Shown here in pieces: positions 22,988 through 31,332 of a stretch of 64,000 bases of DNA. The stretch lies in NCBI RefSeq assembly GCF_025137375.1, contig NZ_CP073720.1, positions 3,682,501 through 3,746,500 of the forward strand, read 5' to 3'. Source of the stretch: Dactylosporangium fulvum (lineage in GTDB: Bacteria > Actinomycetota > Actinomycetes > Mycobacteriales > Micromonosporaceae). Each line of letters opens with the position of its first letter. Position 1 is the stretch's first letter. The position numbers and the translations under genes are program-made. The notes beneath the pieces were generated by a model that saw nothing but the letters and a program-made list of their open reading frames with translations, did no database searches and was not told the origin of the DNA.

Positions 22988-24244
22988 CGCCAGGACACCC
23001 TCCGAAACCTCCGCCAGCGACTGGCGCACCTCCGGCAGGATCCCTGCATACACCTTCTCGGTCACCTCCGTCGACCCATGGCCGAGCGCCTCCGAGATCG
23101 CCACCAGCGGCCGACCGGCGGCGATCTGCCACGCCGTCCACGAATGACGCAGGTCGTGCGGCGTCAACGCCGGAACGGTCAACAGCCCTGGACACCCGCA
23201 TGTGGAGATGTCGGTCGGGCGCAGCACTCGGGCCGGACCCCGCTTCGACCGCGGTGGCGGCGCCGGTGGATGCTGCGGGCACCGTCGAAGTTCGGCGACG
23301 GCCCGATCCCAATGCTGAGTCCGGAACGTGTTGATCCAGATCCTGCCGCCGCGCGGGCCTGTGAACACCAGTTCGTCGGGCCGGCGTCCCTCCGTCAGGC
23401 GGCGGAGCATGTCAGTCAGTAGTGGTCCGACGAACGCGCGCCGCTTCCGGCGCCCCTTGGTGATCCCGATGAACCAGGTCTTGTCCTCGTCCTGCTTCCA
23501 TGCCCGGCGGATGTGCACGAACGGCTCGGGTTCCTCGAGACGCAGGTCGCGTATCTGCAGTGCCGTCGCCTCGGACCAGCGTGATCCGGTGCCGGCCAAG
23601 TAGTCGACGAGCGGGCCGTACGTGTCGTTGAACCCGGCGCGGAGCCGGTGGAACTCTGTACGGTCGAGGTAGACGTGTCCGTCGCTGTCGTCCTCGTCGA
23701 CGTCGGTGTCGGCGCGGACGCCGACGGTCCAGTCGGTGTCGTCGACCGGGTTACGTTCGATGAACCCCTCGGAGAGGGCGAAGCCGAACATCGACTTCAT
23801 GACGATGAAGTACCGGTCGACGGTGGCGTTCGCCCGACCGTCCGACAGGCCCTTCAGGATTTTGGCGATGTGGGAGCCGCGGACGAGATCGACGGTGAGT
23901 GGCCGCAGGGCGGGCAGGATGATCCGGTCGAGCTTGCTGCGGTAGTCGCGGCGTTGGCGGCCGCCGAGCCGGTTGCGGGACTCCAGCCAGAGTGTGGCGA
24001 GTTCGTCGACGGTCGGGGTGGACCTGCGGGTCTGACCTTCGTCGTCGACCTCGACCTTGAGCCCGAAGATGCGTTCAACCTCGATCGCCGTGATCTTGTT
24101 GTTACGGGCGTTGACGAGATCGAGGATGCGCAGCGCCAGCTTCTCCGCGCTGCTGTCGACGGTGATGCGCTGCTTGCCCTTGCGGCCCTGGTTGCGCCAG
24201 TACACCGACCACGAACCGCTGGCGCGTTGTTCGATGCTCGCCAT
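22907..24244 (-). CDS. Tyrosine recombinase, phage integrase
   Basis: 445 aa. N-terminal arm-binding region (SWSVYWRNQGRKGKQRITV), SAM-like core-binding domain (about 80-185) and catalytic domain with R222 (TGSRWSEATAL), K263, H363-x-x-R366 (PHDLRHSW), H389 (LGHGS) and Y399 (KVYAGI): the full R-K-H-R-H-Y set. An insertion with PPAPPPRSKRG and three Cys (322, 349, 351) lies before the HxxR box. Integrates and excises the element. The ATG has GGGAG upstream; arm-type repeats lie 53 bp upstream. Confidence 0.92.
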   Translation of the reverse strand: MASIEQRASGSWSVYWRNQGRKGKQRITVDSSAEKLALRILDLVNARNNKITAIEVERIFGLKVEVDDEGQTRRSTPTVDELATLWLESRNRLGGRQRRDYRSKLDRIILPALRPLTVDLVRGSHIAKILKGLSDGRANATVDRYFIVMKSMFGFALSEGFIERNPVDDTDWTVGVRADTDVDEDDSDGHVYLDRTEFHRLRAGFNDTYGPLVDYLAGTGSRWSEATALQIRDLRLEEPEPFVHIRRAWKQDEDKTWFIGITKGRRKRRAFVGPLLTDMLRRLTEGRRPDELVFTGPRGGRIWINTFRTQHWDRAVAELRRCPQHPPAPPPRSKRGPARVLRPTDISTCGCPGLLTVPALTPHDLRHSWTAWQIAAGRPLVAISEALGHGSTEVTEKVYAGILPEVRQSLAEVSEGVLASATPVGPGAAALGGQADGGVVARDEA

Positions 24245-24260
24245 CGCGACTCCCTACGGG

Positions 24261-24282
24261 TGTGCCCCCACGATGGGGCACA
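24261..24282. repeat. 8-bp inverted repeat in the integrase leader
   Basis: TGTGCCCC at 24261-24268 and GGGGCACA at 24275-24282, loop CACGAT. Just 17 nt before the integrase ATG; in RNA it would form a hairpin close to the ribosome binding site. Confidence 0.55.
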
Positions 24283-24296
24283 ATCTACCAGCCGGG

Positions 24297-24336
24297 AGCG
24301 GTTGTGAGCGGATGAAAGCGTACGAGAGCTTTTCAA
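24297..24336 (+). repeat. Four phased 10-bp AGC repeats (integrase side)
   Basis: AGCGGTTGTG, AGCGGATGAA, AGCGTACGAG and AGCTTTTCAA, exact 10-bp period, same strand sense as the repeats at 22001-22040. TGTGAGCGGATGAAAGCGT (24303-24321) differs from the other locus at two of 19 positions. Confidence 0.75.
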
Positions 24337-24443
24337 CACTTGCGAGTTTGCGCTGATTGTGTAGCAATCACCCGTTTTGGTCGGTGACGGCGGGTCATCG
24401 CCCGAAGAACGGCACGTATTCGTAGTCCATGCACCCGATAGTG

Positions 24444-25589
24444 CTACGACCCTATCCGCTGCACCAGCCCCTCCGCCGACCCCGCGACCGCGACGGTGCC
24501 GGTCGGCGGGTCCACCGAGACGGCGACCGGGAGGCGGACCGACGGGTGGCGGCCCACCTCACGCGGTGTGCCGCCGGAGAGGTCGTAGCCCACGACCTCG
24601 TTGCGCTGCGTGACCGCGACCCACAGGGTGCGGCGCGTGGGGTCGTACGCGGCGCCGAACGGGGAGCCGGCAACCGGGTGGCGCTGCCGCAGGATGAGCG
24701 GGCCGGTCTCGAACACCAGCAGTTCGCCGTCGCGGGCGTCGACGACCACGAACCGGCCGGTGCCGTCGGCGGTCACGGTGACCGCGCCGTCGCCGGCCCG
24801 GATCGCCTCCTGCTTGGCGCCGTTCGCGGCGTCGAACACGGTCAGTGACGACTGGGAGGCGTCCACGACCGCGACCCGGGTGTCGTCGGCGGCCACCGCG
24901 GTGGGGCGGCCGCCCGCGTCGATCGTCCGGGTGACGGCGCCGGTGGCGGAGAGGATGATCACGTCACCCCGGTCGGGGAGGGCCACGGCCGTCCAGTCAC
25001 CCTTCGGGGGGACGGCGAGGGCCGACCCCGCGGCGGGGAGGGTCCAGCGGGCGAGCCCCGGCCAGGCTCCGCCGGAAAGCCCTGTGGAGGAAGGACCCGA
25101 AGCGGAGGCGCCCGGGGCGGACGAGGCCGGGGCGGACGAGGCCGGGGCGGACGGGGCCGGAACAGAGCCGGCCGGAGAAGACGAGGCCGGGGACGGCGCG
25201 CCGGTCGAGGGTGAGGAGGCGCCGGCCAGCGGTGGCAGGTTCAGCACCGTCGCGCCGGCCAGTGCCCGGAAACCGCCGCCCGGCAGGGCCACCACCGCCC
25301 GGGCCGGCTGGTCGACGGGGATGCGGGCGAGCTCGGCGCCACGCTCGTCCAGTACGACCACCGCTGTGTCAAGGGCGACGGCCGTGCGGCTCCCGCCCAC
25401 CTCGACCGCGACGGACGCCGGTGCTCCGGTGGTCCTGGTCACCGTCCCGGCGGGGGAGGCGGTGAGCGAGGGTGCCCAGGTGGGCGTCGGGACCGTGGCG
25501 TCACGGTTTCCTGACGGAGCGTCAGCGGTGCACGCGGTCAGTCCGGCGGACAACAGGGCGGCGACGAGCAGCAAACCAGACCGGGTCAT
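24444..25589 (-). CDS. Lipoprotein with beta-propeller repeats
   Basis: 381 aa. Signal peptide with lipobox LSAGLTAC at about 13-20, so membrane-anchored outside the cell. Two blocks of short beta repeats (ALDTAVVVLDERGAEL; TAVAADDTRVAVVDASQSSLTVF; GRFVVVDARDGELLVFE) resemble YVTN/NHL-type propellers, separated by an Ala/Ser/Pro low-complexity linker at about 120-165. Ligand unknown. This is the first chromosomal gene; the element lies just past its stop, so its own terminator may have been displaced. Confidence 0.7.
   Translation of the reverse strand: MTRSGLLLVAALLSAGLTACTADAPSGNRDATVPTPTWAPSLTASPAGTVTRTTGAPASVAVEVGGSRTAVALDTAVVVLDERGAELARIPVDQPARAVVALPGGGFRALAGATVLNLPPLAGASSPSTGAPSPASSSPAGSVPAPSAPASSAPASSAPGASASGPSSTGLSGGAWPGLARWTLPAAGSALAVPPKGDWTAVALPDRGDVIILSATGAVTRTIDAGGRPTAVAADDTRVAVVDASQSSLTVFDAANGAKQEAIRAGDGAVTVTADGTGRFVVVDARDGELLVFETGPLILRQRHPVAGSPFGAAYDPTRRTLWVAVTQRNEVVGYDLSGGTPREVGRHPSVRLPVAVSVDPPTGTVAVAGSAEGLVQRIGS
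25114..25158. repeat. Three 15-bp tandem repeats in the linker
   Basis: GGGGCGGACGAGGCC occurs at 25114-25128 and 25129-25143, with a third copy differing by one base at 25144-25158. They encode repeated Ala-Ser-Ser-Ala-Pro in the lipoprotein linker, so linker length may vary by slippage. Confidence 0.8.
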
Positions 25590-25599
25590 GATCAGCCAA

Positions 25600-26571
25600 T
25601 TATGTCTGGCGCTCCGGATAGCCCGACGGCGGCGCCGACACGTCGTCGAGCGCGGCCCGGATCTCCCGGGGCAGGACGATCTCCTCGGTCTGCAGCGCGC
25701 CGAGCAGCTGCCCGACCGTGCGGGCGCCCAGGACCGGCGCGACGACACCGGGACGGTCGCGGACCCAGGCCAGGGCGACCTCGAGCGGCGACACGCCGAG
25801 CCCGCCGGCGGCGGTGGCCACCGCCTCGACGATGCCGGCGCAGCGGTCGTCGAGGTACGGGGCGACGAACCGCTCGAAGTGCGGCGACGCGGCCCGCGAG
25901 TCGGCGGGGACCCCGGTGCGGTACTTCCCGGTCAGCACCCCGCGGCCCAGCGGCGACCACGGCAGCAGCCCGATCCCGAGGGCCGAGCACGCCGGGACGA
26001 CCTCACGCTCGATGCCGCGCTCGAGCAGGGAGTACTCCACCTGGGTCGAGACCAGCGGCGCGCGGCCCGGCCACGCCGCCTGCCAGGTGGCGGCGCGCGC
26101 GGTCTGCCAGCCGGAGAAGTTCGACACACCGACGTAGCGGGCCCGGCCGCTGCTCACCGCCAGGTCCATGGCGCTGAGTGTCTCCTCGAGCGGCGTGTCG
26201 GGGTCGTAGCCGTGGACCTGCCACAGGTCGACGTAGTCGGTGCCGAGCCGCTGCAGGGACGTGTCGAGCGCGCGCAGCAGGTGGCCCCGGGAGCCGTCGC
26301 GGCGGCGGGCCATGCCGGGGCGCAGGCCGGCCTTCGTGGCGATGACCAGCTCGTCACGCGGTACCAGCCGGCCGACCAGGGCGCCGATCACCGACTCCGC
26401 CTCGCCGTCGGCGTAGACGTCGGCGGTGTCCAGCAGCGTCCCGCCGGCGTCGCGGAACGTCTTGAGCTGGGCGGCCGCATCGTCGGCGTCGGTGTCGCGC
26501 CCCCAGGTCATGGTGCCGAGGGCCAGCCGGGATACCGCCAGCCCGCTACGGCCGAGCGGTCGCTGTTGCAT
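25600..26571 (-). CDS. Aldo/keto reductase
   Basis: 323 aa. Begins QQRPLGRSGLAVSRLALGTMTWG; catalytic Asp/Tyr in LLDTADVYADGEAE, Lys in VIATKAG, His in LWQVHGYD; then GVSNFSGWQ and the LPWSPLGRGVLTGKY segment typical of the AKR superfamily TIM barrel. NADPH-dependent carbonyl reduction of an unknown substrate. The ATG is 7 nt after TATCGT, so probably leaderless. Divergent from the LLM oxidoreductase, 104 bp apart. Confidence 0.85.
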   Translation of the reverse strand: MQQRPLGRSGLAVSRLALGTMTWGRDTDADDAAAQLKTFRDAGGTLLDTADVYADGEAESVIGALVGRLVPRDELVIATKAGLRPGMARRRDGSRGHLLRALDTSLQRLGTDYVDLWQVHGYDPDTPLEETLSAMDLAVSSGRARYVGVSNFSGWQTARAATWQAAWPGRAPLVSTQVEYSLLERGIEREVVPACSALGIGLLPWSPLGRGVLTGKYRTGVPADSRAASPHFERFVAPYLDDRCAGIVEAVATAAGGLGVSPLEVALAWVRDRPGVVAPVLGARTVGQLLGALQTEEIVLPREIRAALDDVSAPPSGYPERQT

Positions 26572-26578
26572 GCATGGA

Positions 26579-26584
26579 ACGATA
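26579..26584 (-). promoter_or_regulatory. Leaderless -10 box of aldo/keto reductase
   Basis: TATCGT read leftward, 7 nt before the ATG. Confidence 0.55.
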
Positions 26585-26675
26585 CGGCCGGATGGCGCCT
26601 TCGTACGGTAGGCGTGCCCCGGGCTACCCTGGTGCCGCCCGTGCAGGGTGGCACGGAGGACCCTGGGAGGCGGAT

Positions 26676-27719
26676 GTGCGGCTCGCGTTGAACCTCGGAT
26701 ACCTGTCGTCGTGGAACGATCCCGTGAGCCACCTGGCAATCGCACAGGAGGCCGAGCGGCTCGGTTACTCCTGCGTGTGGGTCGCGGAGGCCTACGGATC
26801 CGACGCCCCGTCGATGCTCGCGTGGATCGCCGGGCAGACCGAGCGGATCGAGCTCGGCTCGGCCGTGTTCCAGATTCCGGCCCGCACCCCGGCGATGACG
26901 GCGATGACCGCCGCCACGATCGACAAGCTGTCCGGCGGGCGCTTCCGGCTCGGCCTCGGCGTGTCGGGCCCGCAGGTCTCGGAGGGCTGGCACGGTGTGC
27001 GCTTCGGCAAGCCGCTGGCGCGCACCCGCGAGTACATCGACATCGTCAACCTGGCGCTGACCCGCAAGGTCGTGCAGTACGACGGCCAGCACTACCGCCT
27101 GCCGCTGCCCGACGGTCCCGGCAAGGCCCTCAAGCTCATCCTGCACCCGGTCCGCGACCACGTGCCGGTCTACCTTGCCGCGGTCGGGCCGAAGAACCTC
27201 GAGCTGGCGGGCGAGGTGGCGGACGGCTGGCTGGCGATCTTCTTCTCGCCCGAGTTCGCGCACGAGTCGATGGCCTCGATCGCGGCCGGGCGCGAGAAGG
27301 CCGGCAAGACCCTCGAAGGGTTCGAGGTCGCCGCGGGGGTGCCGGTGGTGTTCGGCGACGACGTGACCATGTGCGCCGAGCTGGTCCGCCACTACGCCGC
27401 GCTCTACATCGGCGGCATGGGCAGCCGCGAGCAGAACTTCTACAACGCCCTCGCCACCCGGATGGGGTACGGCGACGCGGCCCGCGAGGTCCAGGACCTC
27501 TACCTCGCCAAGCGGCACCGCGACGCGGCCGCCGCCGTGCCGTTGGAGTTCATCGACCGCACCTCCCTGCTCGGCCCGGTCGAGCGGGTGGCCGAGCGTC
27601 TGCAGGCCTACAAGGAGGCCGGCGCGACCGAGATCTCGACCCTGATCTTCGGCGACGCCGACCACAGCATCCAGACGCTGCGCCAGTTGGCCACCGCGTG
27701 GGAGAAGGCGGGCCTGTAG
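26676..27719 (+). CDS. LLM-class F420-dependent oxidoreductase
   Basis: 347 aa from the GTG at 26676, chosen because GGGAGG stands just upstream; the longer frame has no ribosome binding site. Luciferase-like barrel features: LAIAQEAERLGYSCVWVAEAYGSDAPSM near the N-terminus, FQIPARTPAMTAMTAATID, and GKTLEGFEVAAGVPVV. It resembles the Rv3520c-type F420 enzymes that accompany the mshC cluster in actinobacteria. Substrate unknown. Followed after 2 nt by the histidine phosphatase, so operon-linked. Confidence 0.85.
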   Translation: MRLALNLGYLSSWNDPVSHLAIAQEAERLGYSCVWVAEAYGSDAPSMLAWIAGQTERIELGSAVFQIPARTPAMTAMTAATIDKLSGGRFRLGLGVSGPQVSEGWHGVRFGKPLARTREYIDIVNLALTRKVVQYDGQHYRLPLPDGPGKALKLILHPVRDHVPVYLAAVGPKNLELAGEVADGWLAIFFSPEFAHESMASIAAGREKAGKTLEGFEVAAGVPVVFGDDVTMCAELVRHYAALYIGGMGSREQNFYNALATRMGYGDAAREVQDLYLAKRHRDAAAAVPLEFIDRTSLLGPVERVAERLQAYKEAGATEISTLIFGDADHSIQTLRQLATAWEKAGL

Positions 27720-27721
27720 GG

Positions 27722-28426
27722 GTGACGACCGTACTGCTGCTGCGTCACGGCCGGACCAGCACCAACGCCACCGGGGTGCTGGCCGGCCACCAGCCGGTCG
27801 GCCTCGACGAGGTCGGCCGCGCCCAGGCACAGGCCGTCGGCGAGCGCCTCTCGGCCGCGAAGCTGCCGTTGAAGGCCGTCGTGTCCAGCCCGCTGCCGCG
27901 CTGCCTCGAGACGCTGTCGCTGGCGCTGCCCTCCTGGGAGGGTGTGCAGGTCGACGACGGCATCATCGAGTGCCGCTACGGCGACTGGACCGGCCGCCGG
28001 CTCCAGGAACTCGCCAAGGAGCCGCTGTGGGCGACCGTCCAGGCGCATCCGTCGGCGGCCCGGTTCCCCGGCGAGGACGCCGAGTCGATGGCGGAGATGT
28101 CCGCCCGCGCCGTCGGCACGATCCGCGACTGGGACGCCCGCATCTCCGCCGAGCACGGCCCCGAGGCGGTGTGGCTGGCGTGCAGCCACGGCGACATCAT
28201 CAAGGCGGTTGTCGCCGACGCTCTCGGCATGCACCTGGACCTGTTCCAGCGCATCGCGGTCGAGCCGGCATCGGTGACGGTGATCCGCTACACCCCGCTG
28301 CGCTCGTTCGTGCTGCGGCTCAACGACACCGGCGGTGATCTGTCCGGGTTCCAGCCCCCTCCGCCGTCGGAGGAGGCTCCGTCGTCGGATGCCGCCGTTG
28401 GTGGCGGTTCGGGCGGTTCCGTGTGA
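27722..28426 (+). CDS. Histidine phosphatase, MSMEG_4193 type
   Basis: 234 aa, GTG start 2 nt after the previous stop. Phosphoglycerate-mutase-like signature LLLRHGRTSTN with catalytic His; second His in ACSHGDIIKAVVADALGM; Arg in VVSSPLPRCLET. The C-terminal 35 residues are Pro/Ser/Gly-rich and disordered. It matches the actinobacterial 2,3-PGM-like family always found beside DUF3090 and SCO1664-like genes. Physiological substrate unknown. Confidence 0.85.
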   Translation: MTTVLLLRHGRTSTNATGVLAGHQPVGLDEVGRAQAQAVGERLSAAKLPLKAVVSSPLPRCLETLSLALPSWEGVQVDDGIIECRYGDWTGRRLQELAKEPLWATVQAHPSAARFPGEDAESMAEMSARAVGTIRDWDARISAEHGPEAVWLACSHGDIIKAVVADALGMHLDLFQRIAVEPASVTVIRYTPLRSFVLRLNDTGGDLSGFQPPPPSEEAPSSDAAVGGGSGGSV

Positions 28427-28465
28427 TCTTGGTGCCCATGTGGGGCGGTTGCCCGCCGGGGCGGA

Positions 28466-28471
28466 TAGAGT
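28466..28471 (+). promoter_or_regulatory. Leaderless -10 box of DUF3090 gene
   Basis: TAGAGT, 7 nt before the ATG at 28479; suggests a second promoter inside the cluster. Confidence 0.5.
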
Positions 28472-28478
28472 TTCGGAC

Positions 28479-29042
28479 ATGAGCCACCAGGTGTACGCGT
28501 TCGAGCCGCCGGAGCGGTTCGTTGCCGGGACCGTGGGTGCGCCGGGGGAGCGGACCTTCTTCTTGCAGGCGCGTGGAGGGGGCCGCCTGGTCAGCGTCGC
28601 CCTGGAAAAGGTGCAGGTGTCGCTGCTCGCGGAGAAGCTCGAGGAGCTCCTCCTGGAGGCGCAGCGCCGCTTCGGCGTCGACCTTCCCGTCGAGCCGCCC
28701 GCCGAGGTGGCCGACAACGACCCGCTCGACACGCCGCTGGACGAGGAGTTCCGGGTCGGCACGCTCGGCCTCGCGTTCGACGTCGACACCGCGACCGTGG
28801 TCATCGAGGCCATCGCGGTCGGCGAGGACGAGGCCGAGGAACCCGAGGAAGAGGATGAGGACGAGATCATCGCGGCCGACCGGGACCGGCTGCGGGTCCG
28901 GCTGACGCCGCAGGCGACCCGCGCCTTCATCGAGCGGGCCAAGCGGGTCGTCGCCTCCGGCCGGCCGCCGTGCCCGCTGTGCGGCCAGCCGCTTGACGCG
29001 CGCGGGCACCTCTGCCCCCGCCACAACGGCTACCGCCGGTAG
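28479..29042 (+). CDS. DUF3090 family protein
   Basis: 187 aa. Starts SHQVYAFEPPERFVAGTVG and ends with a CPLCG...CPRHNG zinc-knuckle, as the actinobacterial DUF3090 family does. An acidic stretch (EDEAEEPEEEDEDE, about 127-140) lies in between. Function unknown; always near mshC and SCO1664-like genes. Confidence 0.85.
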   Translation: MSHQVYAFEPPERFVAGTVGAPGERTFFLQARGGGRLVSVALEKVQVSLLAEKLEELLLEAQRRFGVDLPVEPPAEVADNDPLDTPLDEEFRVGTLGLAFDVDTATVVIEAIAVGEDEAEEPEEEDEDEIIAADRDRLRVRLTPQATRAFIERAKRVVASGRPPCPLCGQPLDARGHLCPRHNGYRR

Positions 29043-29048
29043 CCGCTC

Positions 29049-29852
29049 GTGCCGTCGCCGCCCGCGGACGAGGCCCTGGAGCTGCTGCACCACGGCGCCA
29101 TGGAGATCGAGGGGCGGCTCATGGACGCCTCCAACGCCACCCTGCGCGCCGTCATCACACTCGGCGACACCGTCGCCCGGTGCGTCTACAAGCCGGTCAG
29201 CGGCGAGCGCCCGCTGTGGGACTTCCCCGACGGCACGCTCGCCGGCCGGGAGTACTGCGCGTGGCTGCTGTCCGAGGCCACCGGCTGGCAGATCGTGCCG
29301 CCGACGGTCCTGCGCGACGGCCCGCTCGGGCCCGGCATGGTCCAGCTGTGGATCGACGACGAGTTCCAGAGCGACGAGGCCATGCTGGGCTTCGTGCCGG
29401 CGAACAAGGTGCCGGCGACGTGGCGGCGCATCGTGTCCGCGCGCGACGAGCGGGGCCGGCCGTTTGTGCTCGCCCACGCCGACGATCCGCGGCTGGCCCG
29501 GCTGGCGGTCTTCGACGCGGTCGCCAACAACGCCGACCGCAAGGGCGGCCACGTCATCGACACCGTCGACGGCCGCGTCCTCGGCGTCGACCACGGCATC
29601 TGCTTCCACACCGAGGACAAGCTGCGCACGGTCCTGTGGGGCTGGGCCGGCGAGCCGCTGCCGGACGAGGCGGTCGAGGTCCTCGAGAAGGTCCGCGCGC
29701 AGTATCAGGCCGGCCTGGCCGAGTCCCTGTCGGCGCACCTGACCCCGGCAGAGGTGGCGATGGTGTCGGTACGGGTGGGTGCGCTGCTCCGGTCGCGCAC
29801 GTTCCCGGAGCCGGACGAGGACCGCCACGCCATCCCCTGGCCTCCCGTCTGA
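29049..29852 (+). CDS. SCO1664-like protein, PI3/4-kinase-like fold
   Basis: 267 aa, GTG start 6 nt after the DUF3090 stop. VARCVYKPVSGERPLWDFPDGTLAGREYCAW (in parts) and FDAVANNADRKGGHVI, LGVDHGICFH carry the Lys, catalytic-loop N/D and D-H-G pattern of the SCO1664 family, a divergent kinase-like group. Activity not established. Part of the LLM-phosphatase-DUF3090-SCO1664-mshC cluster. Confidence 0.8.
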   Translation: MPSPPADEALELLHHGAMEIEGRLMDASNATLRAVITLGDTVARCVYKPVSGERPLWDFPDGTLAGREYCAWLLSEATGWQIVPPTVLRDGPLGPGMVQLWIDDEFQSDEAMLGFVPANKVPATWRRIVSARDERGRPFVLAHADDPRLARLAVFDAVANNADRKGGHVIDTVDGRVLGVDHGICFHTEDKLRTVLWGWAGEPLPDEAVEVLEKVRAQYQAGLAESLSAHLTPAEVAMVSVRVGALLRSRTFPEPDEDRHAIPWPPV

Positions 29853-29897
29853 CCCACCGCGCTCTCTCCGCGCTCCCTCCCCGCCTCGGTCTTGCGC

Positions 29898-29962
29898 TTG
29901 TGGTGCCCGGATGCGCCGGATCTGCCCGGGTTTGTCGTCACCACCACCGCATGATCAACGCG
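29898..29962 (+). repeat. Interspersed repeat, copy B
   Basis: Three blocks shared with copy A at 42.4 kb: TTGTGGTGCC (29898), CCGGGTTTGTC (29926) and ATGATCAACGCG (29951). The first two are 28 bp apart in both copies. The left inverted-repeat arm is degenerate here. Lies in the 171-bp gap before mshC. Confidence 0.65.
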
Positions 29963-30023
29963 GTGGGGAGGGCGGGCATCATCACATGCCTGGTGGAGGC
30001 CACTCGCCTATAGGCTGTTGGTC

Positions 30024-31274
30024 ATGGAGTCCTGGACGGCACCGGCGGTGCCCACGCTGCCCCGCACCGGCACCGGTCGGGCACCCCTCGCGCTCTTCGA
30101 CTCGGCCCGCCGGGAGATCGCCCCGACGGAGATCGACGGCCGGCCCGCCACCATGTACGTCTGCGGCATCACCCCGTACGACGCCACCCACCTGGGGCAC
30201 GCCGCCACCATGATCGCTTTCGACCTCGCCAACCGGGTCTGGCGTGACGCCGGCCTCGAGGTCGACTACGTGCAGAACGTCACCGACATCGACGACCCGC
30301 TGCTGGAGCGCGCCGCCCGCGACGGCGAGGACTGGGTGGTGCTCGCCATGCGCGAGACGGCCCTGTTCCGCGAGGACATGGAGGCGCTGCGGATCGTCCC
30401 GCCGAAGCGCTACGTCGGCGCCGTCGAGTCCATCCCGCAGATCGCCCGCAAGGTCTCCGCGCTGATCGCCTCCGGCCACGCGTACACCCTCGAGGACGGC
30501 ACCGGCGACGTGTACTTCTCCATCGCGACCGCGCCGCGCTTCGGCACGGAGTCGAACCTGTCCCGCACCGAGATGCTGCGCGTGGCCGCCGAGCGCGGCG
30601 GCGACCCGCAGCGCGCCGGCAAGCGCGACCCGCTCGACCCGCTGCTGTGGCGCGGCCTGCGCGAGGGCGAGCCGGCCTGGGACGGCGGCGACCTCGGCCC
30701 CGGCCGTCCCGGCTGGCACATCGAGTGCGCGGTGATCGCCCAGAGCCTGCTCGGCGACCAGATCGACGTCCAGGGCGGCGGCAACGACCTGCTGTTCCCG
30801 CACCACGAGTGTTCGGCGGCCCACGCCGAGGCGCTCAGCGGCAAGGCACCGTTCGCGAGCCACTACGTCCACGCGGGCATGATCGGCCTCTACGGCGACA
30901 AGATGTCGAAGAGCCAGGGCAACCTGGTCTTCGTGTCGCGGCTGCGCGGCGACGGCGTGGACCCGATGGCGGTGCGGCTCGCGCTGCTGGCCGACCACTA
31001 CCGCAACGACCGGCAGTGGACCGACGACGTGCTCAAGACCGGCCAGCAGCGGCTGTCCCGCTGGCGGGAGGCGGCCCGGTCGGGCATCGGCCCGTCGGGC
31101 GTGGAACTGCTCGCCGCGGTCCGCGAGCGGCTCGCCGACGACCTCGACTCGCCCGGCGCCCTGGCCGCCGTGGACGACTGGGTCGACGCGACCCTCGCCG
31201 ACGCCGGCGACGACCGCGAGGCCCCGGCGCTGATGACCGCGCTGGTCGACGCGCTGCTGGGGGTCAAACTCTAG
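30024..31274 (+). CDS. mshC: Cysteine--GlcN-Ins ligase of mycothiol synthesis
   Basis: 416 aa. Class I cysteinyl-tRNA-synthetase-like fold: zinc Cys in [19 protein letters not shown], the HIGH-like THLGHA at 55-60, [12 protein letters not shown], zinc ligands in HIECAVI and [13 protein letters not shown], and KMSKS at 293-297. It lacks the anticodon-binding tail of CysRS, as MshC does. Catalyses ATP-dependent joining of L-Cys to glucosaminyl-inositol. The ATG at 30024 follows TATAGG by 9 nt. Neighbouring SCO1664-like and DUF3090 genes support the call. Confidence 0.95.
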   Translation: MESWTAPAVPTLPRTGTGRAPLALFDSARREIAPTEIDGRPATMYVCGITPYDATHLGHAATMIAFDLANRVWRDAGLEVDYVQNVTDIDDPLLERAARDGEDWVVLAMRETALFREDMEALRIVPPKRYVGAVESIPQIARKVSALIASGHAYTLEDGTGDVYFSIATAPRFGTESNLSRTEMLRVAAERGGDPQRAGKRDPLDPLLWRGLREGEPAWDGGDLGPGRPGWHIECAVIAQSLLGDQIDVQGGGNDLLFPHHECSAAHAEALSGKAPFASHYVHAGMIGLYGDKMSKSQGNLVFVSRLRGDGVDPMAVRLALLADHYRNDRQWTDDVLKTGQQRLSRWREAARSGIGPSGVELLAAVRERLADDLDSPGALAAVDDWVDATLADAGDDREAPALMTALVDALLGVKL

Positions 31275-31280
31275 AAGGCT

Positions 31281-31318
31281 TCGGCGCTGGCCACAGGTCG
31301 GACGGTGGCCAGCGCCGA
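31281..31318. terminator. Bidirectional terminator mshC / LysR
   Basis: Perfect 14-bp inverted repeat TCGGCGCTGGCCAC / GTGGCCAGCGCCGA with a 10-nt loop, 7 nt after the mshC stop and before the end of the convergent LysR gene. Confidence 0.75.
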
Positions 31319-31332
31319 CCAGCACCCACCGG

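Larger units (their letters stand above)
1..24440. mobile_element. Integrated prophage-like element (right part)
   Basis: A tyrosine integrase, excisionase candidate and XRE repressor stand at the right edge, followed leftward by about 45 mostly tiny, overlapping minus-strand genes. These include RusA, a Sak4-like ATPase, a cytosine methyltransferase, prim-pol, D5-type primase-helicase and RecD-like helicase. That is the early and lysogeny half of a temperate actinophage. Ordinary chromosomal genes start with the stop codon at 24444. The right boundary is placed between the integrase and 24444; the left end is outside the window. AICEs also carry prim-pol, small membrane proteins and int/xis, but no FtsK-like transfer gene is visible and RusA plus Sak4 favour a phage. 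Confidence 0.85.
24245..24443. other. Integrase leader and candidate right attachment region
   Basis: 199 bp with no gene, between the integrase start and the stop codon of the first chromosomal gene. It holds an 8-bp inverted repeat (24261-24282), four AGC repeats (24297-24336) and a short inverted repeat TGATTG-TGTAG-CAATCA (24354-24370) that could be the strand-exchange core. No tRNA is present. The exact att core needs the left end, which is outside the window. Confidence 0.5.

Noticed and set aside
24245..24443. tRNA gene as integration target
   Set aside because: No cloverleaf, anticodon arm or T-loop consensus is visible in the interval.
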